Shown in pieces: positions 8,762-18,048 of a stretch of DNA of 64,000 nt. Both the position numbers and the translations under genes were made by a program. The stretch is from Roseinatronobacter sp. S2 (lineage in GTDB: Bacteria > Pseudomonadota > Alphaproteobacteria > Rhodobacterales > Rhodobacteraceae), in NCBI RefSeq assembly GCF_029581395.1, contig NZ_CP121115.1, positions 1 to 64,000 of the forward strand, given 5' to 3'. Every line of letters starts with the position of its first letter. Positions within the stretch are counted from its first letter, which is position 1. The notes beneath the pieces were generated by a model that searched no databases, had not been told where the DNA came from, and saw only the letters and a list, made by a program, of their open reading frames with translations.

Positions 8762-10828
8762 TTATCTTGCCGAACGCAGGGCTGCCCGCACCTTGGCAAA
8801 CTTGCGTGACAGCCGGTCCACAGCCCGCTTGCCTGCGTTGTCGCGGATGGCGGGGTCTGCGCCGTGCGCCAGCAAAAGCGCAATGTCGGTGGGGTCATCC
8901 AGTTCAATACGGCCAGCGGCAAGGTGCAGAACTGTCCGGCCAAGATCGTCTTGCGCGTTGATGTCGATGCCCAAGGCCAGAAGGTGTTCCAGAAACGCAA
9001 CCTCGTCCGGCCAGTTTGCGCGCGGTGCGGCCCCCCGCTTGCGCAGCAGATTGTGCAATAGCGTCCCGCCATCTGGCAGGGGCGCGAGAGGGTCAAAGCC
9101 AAACCGTTCGAAAAACGCAAAAGTCTTGCACTCAAGACAATAGGCCTGCGTCGGAAAACCCGCACCATCGGCCTTGTGCGGGTCTGCGCCAAGATCAAGC
9201 AGGGCTTGCGCCTTGGCGACATTTCGCGAAAGAAGCGCGTCTTGCAAAGGGGTATGTGGCACCCGTGTTATGTCAGTAGGCGCAGCCAGATCATTCACAT
9301 CTGCCCCATGTTCGACCAGTATCCGCACCATGTCCAGATCGCGGGCATACTGCAAGGGTGTCCAGCCCATTGCGTCGTGATGGTTCGCGCGTGCCCCGTG
9401 GCGCAACAGGACCTGTGCGGCAGCGGCGTCGCACCAGCACAGTGCTGTGGTGCCATTGTCCCAGACCGCATTCGGGTCTGCACCGGCACATAACAGCGCA
9501 TCCAGCATCCGCAGATAGGCCGGATGATCAACATGTCTGGCAAATATCGCCTCGGCATGGGTGCGCAACGCGGCGGCCATTCTCTCGGCGAATGCTTGCT
9601 CGGTGCGCTGCCGTTCCATCCGGCTTTCGTCATCACCTTCATTCGCTGGGGGGCGGGCCTTCTGGTGCTTCTGGCGCAGTTCGTCTTCGTGCTGAAGATA
9701 GGATTCCAGACTGTGTTTCGCGTAGCGACCCCGTTTGTTGACAAGATCATGCAGCGGGGCGTGGCGTTGCCCTTTCCAGCCATTGACGCGCGCGCCAAGG
9801 TCAATCAGCCTCATAAACATATCGGCACTGCCCTTGGATGCCGCGACATTCATCGCAAGCACCCTTGTGTCAAGCGTCGCACCGGCATTCAGAAGTGTAT
9901 CAACAAGGGGGCTGTTGTCATTGCAGATTGCATAGCTGATGGCGGTGTAGAATTCGTCGTCCCGCAGCGTGTGTTTCAGGCGAAACTCCGTTGAATAAAC
10001 GCAATCGGGCTGCGCCCCGCTGGCCAGCGCGGCAATGACCCCGTCGGTGGAGTTCTGCCGTGCCGCATCAAGTAGCGCGCGGTCTGCGGGCGTGCTTTCA
10101 ATGATAACGGGCGGGGGCTTGTGGCGTTGCGGGCGGGCCGGATCAGCGGTCAGCCACGCCAGCCAACGCGCGGCACCGGGGCCGTCCGCGCTGAGCGTGA
10201 ATCTATCATCACCCTCATCTGCGCCAAACAGCATCATCGAATGCGCTTCGCTTCCGGCATGTCCCAGCTTCGACATCACGGTGATGTAGGATATGAAATC
10301 CGGTGCAAGCGCGCGGCCATGCAGCATGTCAAGATCATGCGAAAAGTAGCGCACAGGCTGGCGGGTGGGGTCGGGGTCTGACATGTCGATTGTCAGCAAG
10401 TCGCCATTTGCCAGCACGCAGAATGCAAACTGATTGTCCCACATTTGCGGCGTGTTCCGCACCCCGGATATATCTTGATGCGCAAGCCTTTCTTTCCAGC
10501 CTTGAAAGCCGGGAATGGCGTGATCTGCAACATGGGCAATGTCCCAGACCGCGCCATGCATGGTGCTCATCATGGGCCACCCATCATCCGCCATTGGCAG
10601 CAGATGTGACGGCACCGACCAGCCAAAGGATACACGCGCGGACAGCTCGGTGAACACCTGCCGCAGTTGTTCTGGCATGCTTATGCCATACCGTGTTTCG
10701 ATCTGTGTGATCTCGGGTTTAGTGGCGGGCGGGGCGATCGCCAATGGCGTTACGTTCCAGCCGCGGCGTTTGGCGACTGCCACCATCCAGCGCCAGTTCC
10801 GCTGCCAGTCTTTCCAATGTTCCTGCAC
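8762..10828 (-). CDS. SMI1/KNR4-domain and ankyrin-repeat protein
   Basis: A 688-residue soluble protein with no signal peptide or membrane segment. The N-terminal ~210 residues resemble the SMI1/KNR4 fold (ITQIETRYGISMPEQLRQVF, then WDNQFAFCVLANGDLLTID), common in bacterial toxin-immunity proteins. From about residue 250 a series of ankyrin repeats follows (for example GWTPLQYARDLDMVRILVEHGADVN and TVLHLAAGRIELDDPTDIALLLAHGAD), interrupted by a charged helical insert around residues 385-440 (KHSLESYLQHEDELRQKHQ). The start is a GTG at 10828; an internal ATG at 10786 would remove 14 residues. No toxin gene is adjacent. I infer a protein-binding role, possibly orphan immunity; function unknown. 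Confidence 0.75.
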   Translation of the reverse strand: MQEHWKDWQRNWRWMVAVAKRRGWNVTPLAIAPPATKPEITQIETRYGISMPEQLRQVFTELSARVSFGWSVPSHLLPMADDGWPMMSTMHGAVWDIAHVADHAIPGFQGWKERLAHQDISGVRNTPQMWDNQFAFCVLANGDLLTIDMSDPDPTRQPVRYFSHDLDMLHGRALAPDFISYITVMSKLGHAGSEAHSMMLFGADEGDDRFTLSADGPGAARWLAWLTADPARPQRHKPPPVIIESTPADRALLDAARQNSTDGVIAALASGAQPDCVYSTEFRLKHTLRDDEFYTAISYAICNDNSPLVDTLLNAGATLDTRVLAMNVAASKGSADMFMRLIDLGARVNGWKGQRHAPLHDLVNKRGRYAKHSLESYLQHEDELRQKHQKARPPANEGDDESRMERQRTEQAFAERMAAALRTHAEAIFARHVDHPAYLRMLDALLCAGADPNAVWDNGTTALCWCDAAAAQVLLRHGARANHHDAMGWTPLQYARDLDMVRILVEHGADVNDLAAPTDITRVPHTPLQDALLSRNVAKAQALLDLGADPHKADGAGFPTQAYCLECKTFAFFERFGFDPLAPLPDGGTLLHNLLRKRGAAPRANWPDEVAFLEHLLALGIDINAQDDLGRTVLHLAAGRIELDDPTDIALLLAHGADPAIRDNAGKRAVDRLSRKFAKVRAALRSAR

Positions 10829-11029
10829 GGCGACAACCTTGTTGCATGGACCCCGGCGCCATCCGTCTTGTGACGACTTCGCTGGTTGATGGGATAGTCC
10901 TGATGCCGCACAAATTCAATAATACACGTCGGCGCGCGTGTTGTGATCCGGTGAACAGGGTTTGGCTGACATCTGGTATGGTCTGTCAGCAGCCCGAAGG
11001 GGCGCGATGCCGCAATGAATGCCGAAGGC

Positions 11030-11941
11030 TTAGCTGAACTTCCGCACACTTTGCCGGTATGCAGAGGGCCGCAAACCTGTGGCCTTCAGAAAGACCCTGT
11101 TAAAGTTCGAGATATTGCTGAAACCAGCGTCGAAACAGATCTCAGTAATTGCGTTATCCGTCTCTTTCAGAAGGCGCTTTGCCATCCAGATACGCAGCGT
11201 CGTAATATGTTGTGTGAATGTGTTGCCGGTCTGGTTCTTGAAAAACCGCGAGAAGGCACTTTCCGACATGCCGACAGCGTTGGCGGCATCTGAAAGCTTG
11301 ATGTCTTGCAAGAAGTTCTGGCGCAAATAGTTCAATGCAGTGTCCAGCCGCTTCAGTTCCAGTGAACTGCCGGGCCGGAAATCTGTCAGATAATGCGATG
11401 TCGCCAGTGTTTTTGCGTGCGTGTCCTTGGCAAGGATCGAGAACACACGAAGCAATGCAACAAGTTGATCCAGACCAGAGAGGGCGCCCATCCCCTCCAA
11501 AACGTCGCTGGCCGCTTTCGCGAATTTAGGGCTGAATTCTAGCCCGAACTGTGCCCTGTCAAACAGAAGGTTCAGTTCCTCCAGCTCGATCAGGAAATGT
11601 GACGGGCTGGCGAAGGTTTCGGGATTGAACTGAACCACGATATCGCGTTCGGGAATATGTTTGCCATCTGATGGCAGGGTGATCCAGTCATGGGGCAACC
11701 CGCTGCCGACAAGGGTTAGCTGGCCGGGGTCAAACTGTCCGATATAGTCGCCAATATAGCATAGCCCCGATGATTTACGGATCAGATGCAGTTCGAATTC
11801 CGGATGAAAATTCCAGACATTGCGCGCCCATGGATAATGGTCTTTTCGCCATAGAAAGCACTGGTTCTCTGGAATTTCGATATGCTCGAATACGGCGCTT
11901 TCAGCCCATTTATGTTGGTTTTGTTTCATTGTTGCGTTCAT
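11030..11941 (-). CDS. AraC-family transcriptional regulator
   Basis: A 303-residue regulator. The N-terminal half is a cupin-like sugar-sensing domain (WNFHPEFELHLIRKSSGLCYIGD, GDYIGQFDPGQLTLVGSGLPHDW). The C-terminal ~100 residues carry the double helix-turn-helix of AraC/XylS proteins (IKLSDAANAVGMSESAFSRFFKNQTG; ITEICFDAGFSNISNFNRVFLKATG). It is divergent from the polyol/sugar ABC operon starting at 12080 and most probably controls it. An inverted repeat at 12034-12058 in the shared gap is a candidate binding site. Confidence 0.9.
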   Translation of the reverse strand: MNATMKQNQHKWAESAVFEHIEIPENQCFLWRKDHYPWARNVWNFHPEFELHLIRKSSGLCYIGDYIGQFDPGQLTLVGSGLPHDWITLPSDGKHIPERDIVVQFNPETFASPSHFLIELEELNLLFDRAQFGLEFSPKFAKAASDVLEGMGALSGLDQLVALLRVFSILAKDTHAKTLATSHYLTDFRPGSSLELKRLDTALNYLRQNFLQDIKLSDAANAVGMSESAFSRFFKNQTGNTFTQHITTLRIWMAKRLLKETDNAITEICFDAGFSNISNFNRVFLKATGLRPSAYRQSVRKFS

Positions 11942-12033
11942 CGCACAAAGTCAAAGAGCGTGCAAGAAAGTATAGAATCTAGGCAAAAAACAGGCTACCC
12001 GGAAAAAATATACATCACTAGCATCTTTTCACT

Positions 12034-12058
12034 ATCAAGCACGAAGGTGTTGCTTGAT
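12034..12058. promoter_or_regulatory. Inverted repeat upstream of the sugar-ABC operon
   Basis: ATCAAGCA (12034-12041) and TGCTTGAT (12051-12058) form a perfect 8-base inverted repeat with a 9-base spacer, 21 bases before the binding-protein start codon. The position suggests an operator or a leader hairpin close to the ribosome-binding site; an AraC-type site is inferred only from context. Confidence 0.4.
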
Positions 12059-12079
12059 CACGCTTTGTGGGAGGAGCTA

Positions 12080-13381
12080 ATGAATAACGTTATCAATAAG
12101 TTGACGGGAAGCGTTTCTGGTCTGGCCGTGGCCGCCGGGTTGGTGTCTGCAACCGGTTTCATTCTGTCGCCCGACGCGGTGCTGGCGCAGGATGGTCCTG
12201 TCTGCTCGGCCCCTGTCCGTATTCTGGCGCAACCGCGCGACGGCCTTACATTGCTGGAAGAGTATGCTGCCGAATTTCAAGAGCTGTCGGGCGCATCGTT
12301 CCAGATTGACTATATGAATGAAGGTGACAGGCGCGTCAGAAGTCAGGCAGATGCATCGCTGATTGGGCGGTATAACATATACTATGTTGACGAAGCCAAT
12401 CTTGCGCAATTCGCATCATCCAACTGGATTGTGCCGCTGATGCCACACTATCCGGACGCGTATGATTTCGATGATTTTGACCCCGGCCGTGTTGCAACCG
12501 CAACCTATGACGACACCGCCTGGTTTGCGCCCATCATGGGTGGTGGTGATCTGCTGGTATATCGCACAGACCTGATGGACGCCGCAGGGCTGGAACCGCC
12601 GACAACACTGGACGAGTTGTTCGAGGTGGTTACCGCGCTGCATGACCCTGCCAATGGCATTTATGGAATTGGCTTGCGGGGCCAGCGGGGGTCTGGTGCA
12701 AATGTCTGGCGTTGGATGCCCTATTTCAAAGGTATGGGCGGCGAATGGTTCGTAGACGGCGAACCCGCGATGAATTCAGAAGCCGGCGTGCAAGCGACGC
12801 AGACCTATCTGGACCTGTTTGAGTATTCCGCACCCGGCACGCGCACCGGCAGTTGGGATGAATCCACAGGGGCCTTCAGGGCAGGGCAGATCGCGCTGAT
12901 CATTGAATCTGCACCGCTGGCGGGCATCACACTGGACAGCACCCAAAGTCAGGTTGCGGATCTGGTAGGTTTTGCCAAGCCACCCGCACCATTGACGGGC
13001 GGCGGTTTTGCCCATGGTTTTGCAATCGGTGAACGCGCCAACCAGACCGACGCCGAGAAAGATTGCGCGGGGCTGTGGATTGCATGGGCAACATCCAAAG
13101 AGCAGGAACTTCGCCGCCTTGAAGCAGGTCAGGCCGGAGAGCTGAACCGTCAGAGCATTTTCTCAAGTGATCTGTTCGCCGAAACCTTTGGCGAAGGGTT
13201 GCCCGCAGCACTGACCGAAACAGCCGAGGTGACGCAGGTGAATTTCTGGCAGCATGCCAACTGGCCAGAGCTGGGCAACCAGTGGGGCATCATTCTTGAA
13301 GAACTGATCACAGGCACACGCGATGACATTCCTGCCGCATTGGCAGAACTGGAAGCTTTCGCGGCCAATCTGACAGACTAA
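12080..13381 (+). CDS. Sugar/polyol ABC importer substrate-binding protein
   Basis: Periplasmic binding protein of 433 residues, MalE-like (family 1 solute-binding). A signal peptide is visible (hydrophobic residues about 15-33, cleavage near DAVLAQ-DG). Typical segments include YYVDEANLAQFASSNWIVPL, FAPIMGGGDLLVYRTDLMDAAG and FRAGQIALIIESAPL. ATG 12080 was chosen because GGGAGGAG lies directly upstream; the frame extends further 5' without similarity. It heads an operon with two permeases, a polyol dehydrogenase, an ATPase and a kinase, so a sugar alcohol such as xylitol, sorbitol or mannitol is the likely ligand (inferred). Confidence 0.88.
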   Translation: MNNVINKLTGSVSGLAVAAGLVSATGFILSPDAVLAQDGPVCSAPVRILAQPRDGLTLLEEYAAEFQELSGASFQIDYMNEGDRRVRSQADASLIGRYNIYYVDEANLAQFASSNWIVPLMPHYPDAYDFDDFDPGRVATATYDDTAWFAPIMGGGDLLVYRTDLMDAAGLEPPTTLDELFEVVTALHDPANGIYGIGLRGQRGSGANVWRWMPYFKGMGGEWFVDGEPAMNSEAGVQATQTYLDLFEYSAPGTRTGSWDESTGAFRAGQIALIIESAPLAGITLDSTQSQVADLVGFAKPPAPLTGGGFAHGFAIGERANQTDAEKDCAGLWIAWATSKEQELRRLEAGQAGELNRQSIFSSDLFAETFGEGLPAALTETAEVTQVNFWQHANWPELGNQWGIILEELITGTRDDIPAALAELEAFAANLTD

Positions 13382-13502
13382 GACAGTGTCCAACGCAAGC
13401 CCGTTGTCGCCCCGATGCGGGGCGGCAACCTGGGTTCGCCCCATTCCGGCGTTTTATGGCCGCGTCGGGGCCATACGCCTGCACCAACCGGGAGGCCGCG
13501 CG

Positions 13503-14365
13503 ATGTTTCGACAGAAATCGCTTCCATATGTCTTTCTTGTGCCGACGATCCTGATCCTGATGATTCTGGCCTTCGTGCCGCTGGGATACGCGATCAACCT
13601 GTCGTTCAAGAACATGACCCTGTTCCGGCCCGACAGCCAATATGTGGGGTTCGAGAACTTCATAAACCTTTGGTCCGACCGGCGCTTTGTGAATGCATTG
13701 TGGGTTTCGGCCAAATGGCAGGTCATTACTGTGACGGCTACCATGGTGGCGGCCCTGTTTATGGGCATTTTGATGTTCGAAACGCTGACCCCGCGCCAGC
13801 GCAACATCCTGTGCCTGATTTTTCTGATCCCTGTGCTGTTGCCGCGTGTTTGTGCAGCCTTTGTCTGGCGGTTTGCCTTTCATCCGCTTTACGGAATCTT
13901 CACCTATCCCTACCGTGCCATCACGGGCGAACCGCTGGAAATCCTGTCCAACCCCAATCTGGCGCTGTGGGCGGTGGCCTATGTCGATCTGTGGCAATGG
14001 GGGTTTTTCTTTGCGGTCATCATCGTCAAACTGCTGGAAGCGTTGCCACATCAACCCATTGAGGCCGCGCGCCTTGACCATGCGAAGACATGGGAAATCC
14101 ATGTCTTCGTGACCTTGCGATGCTGCGTGCGCAACTGGTGGCCCTCACGTTGGTCAAGGCGATCGAGTCCCTGCGATCATTCGATCTGATCTAAATCATG
14201 ACACGCGGCGGCCCCGGCATCAGCACGGAAACGCTGGATATGTATGCTTTCTCGCAGGGGTTCATCGAATCCGGCCGGATTTCTTATGCCTCCTCTATGG
14301 CGGTCATCATGCTGCTGCTGACCATCGTAATCTTCACCTGGATATGGAAAAGGGTGCGCGAATGA
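13503..14365 (+). pseudogene. Broken sugar ABC permease (MalF/UgpA-like): frameshift plus in-frame stop
   Basis: Membrane permease gene that would encode about 287 residues if intact (normal length). ATG 13503 follows GGGAGG. Reading is intact through six-helix permease sequence to the EAA loop (EAARLDHAKTWEIHVFVTL), then at about 14117-14119 one base is missing ('ttg cga tgc' where 'ttg ccg atg' is expected), giving an early stop at 14187-14189. The restored frame reads MLRAQLVALTLVKAIESLRSFDLI, hits TAA at 14192-14194 where the family has Tyr (LIYIMTRGGPG), and then continues normally (IMTRGGPGISTETLD...) to TGA 14363-14365, overlapping the next ATG. Two independent lesions argue for true inactivation rather than one sequencing error. 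Without the last ~80 residues the importer should not work. Confidence 0.85.
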
Positions 14366-15174
14366 ACATCTCTCGTCAACTTGGCCGGGCTTTCCTGTTC
14401 TTCATGGCCTTCATGGTGCTGTTTCCGCTGCTGTGGACGGCGCTGAATGCATTCAAGGAAAACGCCGATATTCTGACACGCACACCGAAGTTCCTGTTCA
14501 CGCCGGTCACGGACAATATCATCTATGTCCTAAGTCGTCCGGCGGTGTTGCAGGCGTTGATCAACTCGCTGGTGATCTGCCTTGTGTCGGTCGTCATCGG
14601 AAGTGTGCTGGGGTTTCCTGCCGCCTATGCGATTGCGCGCCATCCCAGCCGCATCACCGAAGAATTGCAATTTTTCGTTCTGTCGCTGCGTTTCCTGCCG
14701 CCGGTCGCGGTTGCCATCCCGCTGATGGTGATCTGGTTGAATATGGGACTTTACGATACGCGTATTGCCATGATCGCAACCTATTCGTTGTTGACCATCT
14801 CGATCACGATCTGGCTGGCCGTTCCCGGATTTCAGCAAGTTCCCAAAGAGGTTGAAGAAGCCGCGCGGGTGGATGGATACGGGGCCTATTCGGTCTTTTT
14901 CCGCATTGCCCTGCCGGTGGCCGCGCGCACGCTTATAGGTGCGGTCGCGTTTAGTTTTGTGCTGATCTGGAACGAATTTCTGATCGCGCTGATGCTGACA
15001 ACAAGCGATGCGCGCACATTGCCGATCATGGCGTCGGAAATGTCGCAGCTGGGAATGGACGTGCCTTGGGGCATTTTGAATGCAGCTGTGATCTTGCTGT
15101 CGATCCCGCCGCTACTGCTGCTGGGGCTTCTGAGCAGCTTCATGAATTCCGTGTTTTTCAAAGACAAACGATAA
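14362..15174 (+). CDS. Sugar/polyol ABC importer permease (MalG-like)
   Basis: Second inner-membrane permease of the importer, 270 residues. Six predicted helices, starting with [19 protein letters not shown], and an EAA loop ([21 protein letters not shown]) are typical of the MalG half. ATG 14362 forms an ATGA overlap with the end of the broken first permease, which shows how the two were translationally coupled; the in-frame ATG at 14344 lies inside that gene. It looks fully intact despite the loss of its partner. Confidence 0.9.
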   Translation: MNISRQLGRAFLFFMAFMVLFPLLWTALNAFKENADILTRTPKFLFTPVTDNIIYVLSRPAVLQALINSLVICLVSVVIGSVLGFPAAYAIARHPSRITEELQFFVLSLRFLPPVAVAIPLMVIWLNMGLYDTRIAMIATYSLLTISITIWLAVPGFQQVPKEVEEAARVDGYGAYSVFFRIALPVAARTLIGAVAFSFVLIWNEFLIALMLTTSDARTLPIMASEMSQLGMDVPWGILNAAVILLSIPPLLLLGLLSSFMNSVFFKDKR

Positions 15175-15190
15175 AGAAGGAGGGGCCGTC

Positions 15191-16237
15191 ATGCGCGCGC
15201 TCGTGTTGGAACAAAAAGGGGAGTTGCGCTTGCGCGACATCGACCTGATGCAAGAAACCGGACCTGATGATGTGCGCATACGACTGCACACAGTCGGGGT
15301 TTGCGGCAGTGACGTGCATTACTACACCCATGGCGGAATCGGGGATTATATCGTTCGCGCGCCCATGGTGCTGGGCCATGAAGGATCAGGCGTGATTGCG
15401 GAAGTGGGTGCCAATGTTCAGGGCCTGAAACCCGGTGACCGTGTGTGTATGGAGCCGGGCATTCCTGACCTGTCGTCGCGGGCATCCAAAATGGGGATCT
15501 ATAATGTTGACCCTGCCGTGACGTTCTGGGCGACCCCGCCGGTGCATGGCATCCTGACCAGCGAAGTGGTGCATCCCGCAGCCTTCACCTATAAATTGCC
15601 CGATGTCGTCAGCTTTGCCGAAGGGGCGATGGTCGAACCCTTTGCCGTGGGTATGCATGCCGCCGCGCGCGCGCGGATCACGCCCGGCGATGTGGCGGTC
15701 GTGACGGGGGCGGGCACAATCGGGATCATGGTTGCGCTGGCGGCCTTAGCGGGGGGCTGTAGCCGCGTGATTATATCCGATATCAGCGCTGAGAAACTGA
15801 AGATCGCCGCAAGCTATGACGGGATCATTCCGGTGAATATCCGGCACGAAGATCTGGCCAGCGCGGTCAACCGCGAGACGGGCAACTGGGGCGCGGATCT
15901 GGTGTTCGAGGCCAGCGGCGCGCCGCAGGTGTTCGACACGATTTTCAGCGCAGTGCGTCCGGGCGGAACCTTGGTTCTGGTGGGCCTGCCGCCCGAAGCC
16001 GTGTCATTCGACGTGAACGCCGCCATCGCGCGCGAGGTCAGGATCGAGACAGTCTTTCGCTACGCCAATGTCTTTGACCGCGCGCTTGCGCTGATTGCGT
16101 CTGGCAAGGTCAACCTGAAGCCGTTGATCACCCAAAGCTATGGATTCGAGCAATCCATCGACGCTTTCGTACGCGCGGCAGAAGGGCGGCCCGCTGACAT
16201 AAAGCTTCAGATCGTGATGACCCCGGAAGGAGCATAA
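15191..16237 (+). CDS. Zinc-type polyol dehydrogenase (xylitol/sorbitol dehydrogenase-like)
   Basis: Medium-chain dehydrogenase of 348 residues that oxidises a sugar alcohol to a ketose with NAD. The catalytic zinc region ([27 protein letters not shown]) and NAD site ([17 protein letters not shown]) are present. The lobe that normally holds four structural-zinc cysteines reads [16 protein letters not shown] with no cysteines, as in the rhizobial xylitol-dehydrogenase subgroup; the following [14 protein letters not shown] motif fits that subgroup. ATG 15191 follows GGAGG. It lies inside the ABC operon and indicates that the imported sugar is a polyol. Confidence 0.87.
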   Translation: MRALVLEQKGELRLRDIDLMQETGPDDVRIRLHTVGVCGSDVHYYTHGGIGDYIVRAPMVLGHEGSGVIAEVGANVQGLKPGDRVCMEPGIPDLSSRASKMGIYNVDPAVTFWATPPVHGILTSEVVHPAAFTYKLPDVVSFAEGAMVEPFAVGMHAAARARITPGDVAVVTGAGTIGIMVALAALAGGCSRVIISDISAEKLKIAASYDGIIPVNIRHEDLASAVNRETGNWGADLVFEASGAPQVFDTIFSAVRPGGTLVLVGLPPEAVSFDVNAAIAREVRIETVFRYANVFDRALALIASGKVNLKPLITQSYGFEQSIDAFVRAAEGRPADIKLQIVMTPEGA

Positions 16238-16240
16238 GCC

Positions 16241-17326
16241 ATGGCCGGAATAAGTTGCAGACATATAAAAAAGCAATATGGCGATCTGGAAGTTGTTGAG
16301 GATTTCAGCCTTGAGGTGGCGGACCGCGAGTTTGTTGTCTTTCTTGGCCCTTCGGGCTGTGGAAAATCGACAATCCTGCGCATGCTGGCCGGTCTGGAAC
16401 ACATCACTGGCGGCGAATTGCTGATCGGTGGCCAGCGCATGAATGATGCAGAACCCGGGGATCGCGGGATTGCGATGGTGTTTCAGAACTACGCGCTTTA
16501 TCCACATATGACGATCAAGGATAATATCGCGTTCGGATTGCGCCGCCTGAAAACACCCGAACAAGAGATTAACCAGCGTGTCGATCATGTCACGGGGCTT
16601 CTGGGTCTGGGGCAGTATCTTGAACGCAAGCCGACGGCCCTGTCTGGCGGGCAACAGCAGCGTGTCGCCATTGCCCGCGCGATGATCAAGACGCCTGACG
16701 TGTTTCTGTTCGATGAGCCGCTTTCAAATCTGGACGCCAAACTGCGCGCCCATATGCGCGTCGAAATTGCGAAACTGCACAAGGACTTGCGCACCACTTC
16801 AGTCTATGTGACCCATGACCAGATGGAGGCGATGACGCTTGCAGACCGGATCGTGCTGCTGAATGCGGGCAAGATCGAGCAAATAGGCACACCGGAAGAA
16901 ATATACTCGACGCCGGAAACGCTTTTTGTGGCAGGGTTCATAGGCACGCCTGCGATGAATTTTCTGAACCTGACTGCGCGCCGTCGCGACACAGGCTGGC
17001 AGCTTTCTGGTCGGGGGATCGAGTTGAACATCGCGGCCACCGAATTCATGCTGCGCGATGGGCAGGATGTTGTCCTTGGGCTGCGCCCCTCGCGCATTCG
17101 TCCGGTGGACCAGGGGTTTTGCGGGCCAATCCTTCAAGGCGTTGTTTCGCTGGTCGAGTTCCATGGCGACTCGGTTCTTGCCAGTTTTACGTTCAAGGAT
17201 ATCGACGTGGCTTCGCTTATGCCCGCACAACAGCGCCCGAACGAAGGTGATTGCCTGAATTTTGGTTTTCTGGAAGAAGATGTTCACCTTTTTGATGCAG
17301 CCAGCGGAACCAGCCTGAGGCGATGA
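16241..17326 (+). CDS. Sugar ABC importer ATP-binding protein (UgpC/MalK-like)
   Basis: Cytoplasmic ATPase, 361 residues. Walker A GPSGCGKST (residues 36-44), signature LSGGQQQRV, Walker B FLFDEPLSNLDAKLR and switch histidine VTHD are complete. The C-terminal ~120 residues form the MalK-type OB/TOBE regulatory domain (LGLRPSRIRPVDQG). It starts 3 bases after the dehydrogenase stop and powers the importer encoded upstream; with one permease gene broken it may lack a functional partner unless shared with another system. Confidence 0.92.
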   Translation: MAGISCRHIKKQYGDLEVVEDFSLEVADREFVVFLGPSGCGKSTILRMLAGLEHITGGELLIGGQRMNDAEPGDRGIAMVFQNYALYPHMTIKDNIAFGLRRLKTPEQEINQRVDHVTGLLGLGQYLERKPTALSGGQQQRVAIARAMIKTPDVFLFDEPLSNLDAKLRAHMRVEIAKLHKDLRTTSVYVTHDQMEAMTLADRIVLLNAGKIEQIGTPEEIYSTPETLFVAGFIGTPAMNFLNLTARRRDTGWQLSGRGIELNIAATEFMLRDGQDVVLGLRPSRIRPVDQGFCGPILQGVVSLVEFHGDSVLASFTFKDIDVASLMPAQQRPNEGDCLNFGFLEEDVHLFDAASGTSLRR

Positions 17327-17330
17327 AACC

Positions 17331-17975
17331 ATGCCTGCCGAAAACACACTAGATTCCCAGATCAAGGCGCAGTGCGAATTTCTGCAAGGTGTCTGCGCCA
17401 GACAAGCGCGCGTCATGGTCGCGATTGCCGGTCCCCCCGCGACTGGCAAATCGACATTTGCCGCGCATCTGTCGGTCGCTTTGACGCAGTGCGGTATCTG
17501 CAATGTCATCGTCCCGATGGACGGATTTCATCTGGATAACGTGCTGCTGGACCAGATGGGACTGCGCCACCGCAAGGGCGCCCCCCAGACCTTCGATGCA
17601 CAGGGCTTTGTAGCGCTTCTGTCACGGATAAAATCAGCAAATGCGCCGGTTTGTGTGCCCGTTTTTGATCGCGAAGCCGATCTTTCGCGCAACGCCGCAC
17701 GCGTTGTCCCGACCGAGGTTCAGGTTGTCCTTGCAGAAGGGAACTACCTTTTGCTTGACCTTGCCCCGTGGGACCAGCTTGCCACGATCTTTGACCATAC
17801 GATCATGCTTTGCGCCCCTATGGATGTCTTGCGCATGCGGTTGTTGAAGCGCTGGCGCGACCATGGGTTTGCGCAGGATGCGGCATGTTTCAAGGCCGAA
17901 GAAAACGACTTGCCCAATGCGCAGTATGTGCTTGCAAACTCACGCGCTGCGGACCGGACAATCATGACGGCCTGA
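17331..17975 (+). CDS. P-loop sugar/nucleoside kinase-like protein
   Basis: A 214-residue P-loop kinase of the uridine-kinase/pantothenate-kinase-like group. Walker A is GPPATGKST (residues 34-42); PMDGFHLDN and EGNYLLLDLAPWDQL are characteristic of this group, and RLLKRWRDHGF supplies lid arginines. Such genes recur at the end of alphaproteobacterial sugar/polyol ABC operons, where a role in phosphorylating the ketose is assumed but not well proven. It is spaced 4 bases from the ATPase gene. Confidence 0.8.
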   Translation: MPAENTLDSQIKAQCEFLQGVCARQARVMVAIAGPPATGKSTFAAHLSVALTQCGICNVIVPMDGFHLDNVLLDQMGLRHRKGAPQTFDAQGFVALLSRIKSANAPVCVPVFDREADLSRNAARVVPTEVQVVLAEGNYLLLDLAPWDQLATIFDHTIMLCAPMDVLRMRLLKRWRDHGFAQDAACFKAEENDLPNAQYVLANSRAADRTIMTA

Positions 17976-18048
17976 TGCAAGTAGGCGCCGCAGGACTTTG
18001 GTATTGGTGCCACATGCTATCGACGCAGAAAACCGGTGCCCACATACG

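Noticed and set aside
13386..13502. N-terminal extension of the broken permease frame
   Set aside because: Thirty-nine residues before ATG 13503 are non-homologous; the true start has GGGAGG upstream and begins the first membrane helix region.
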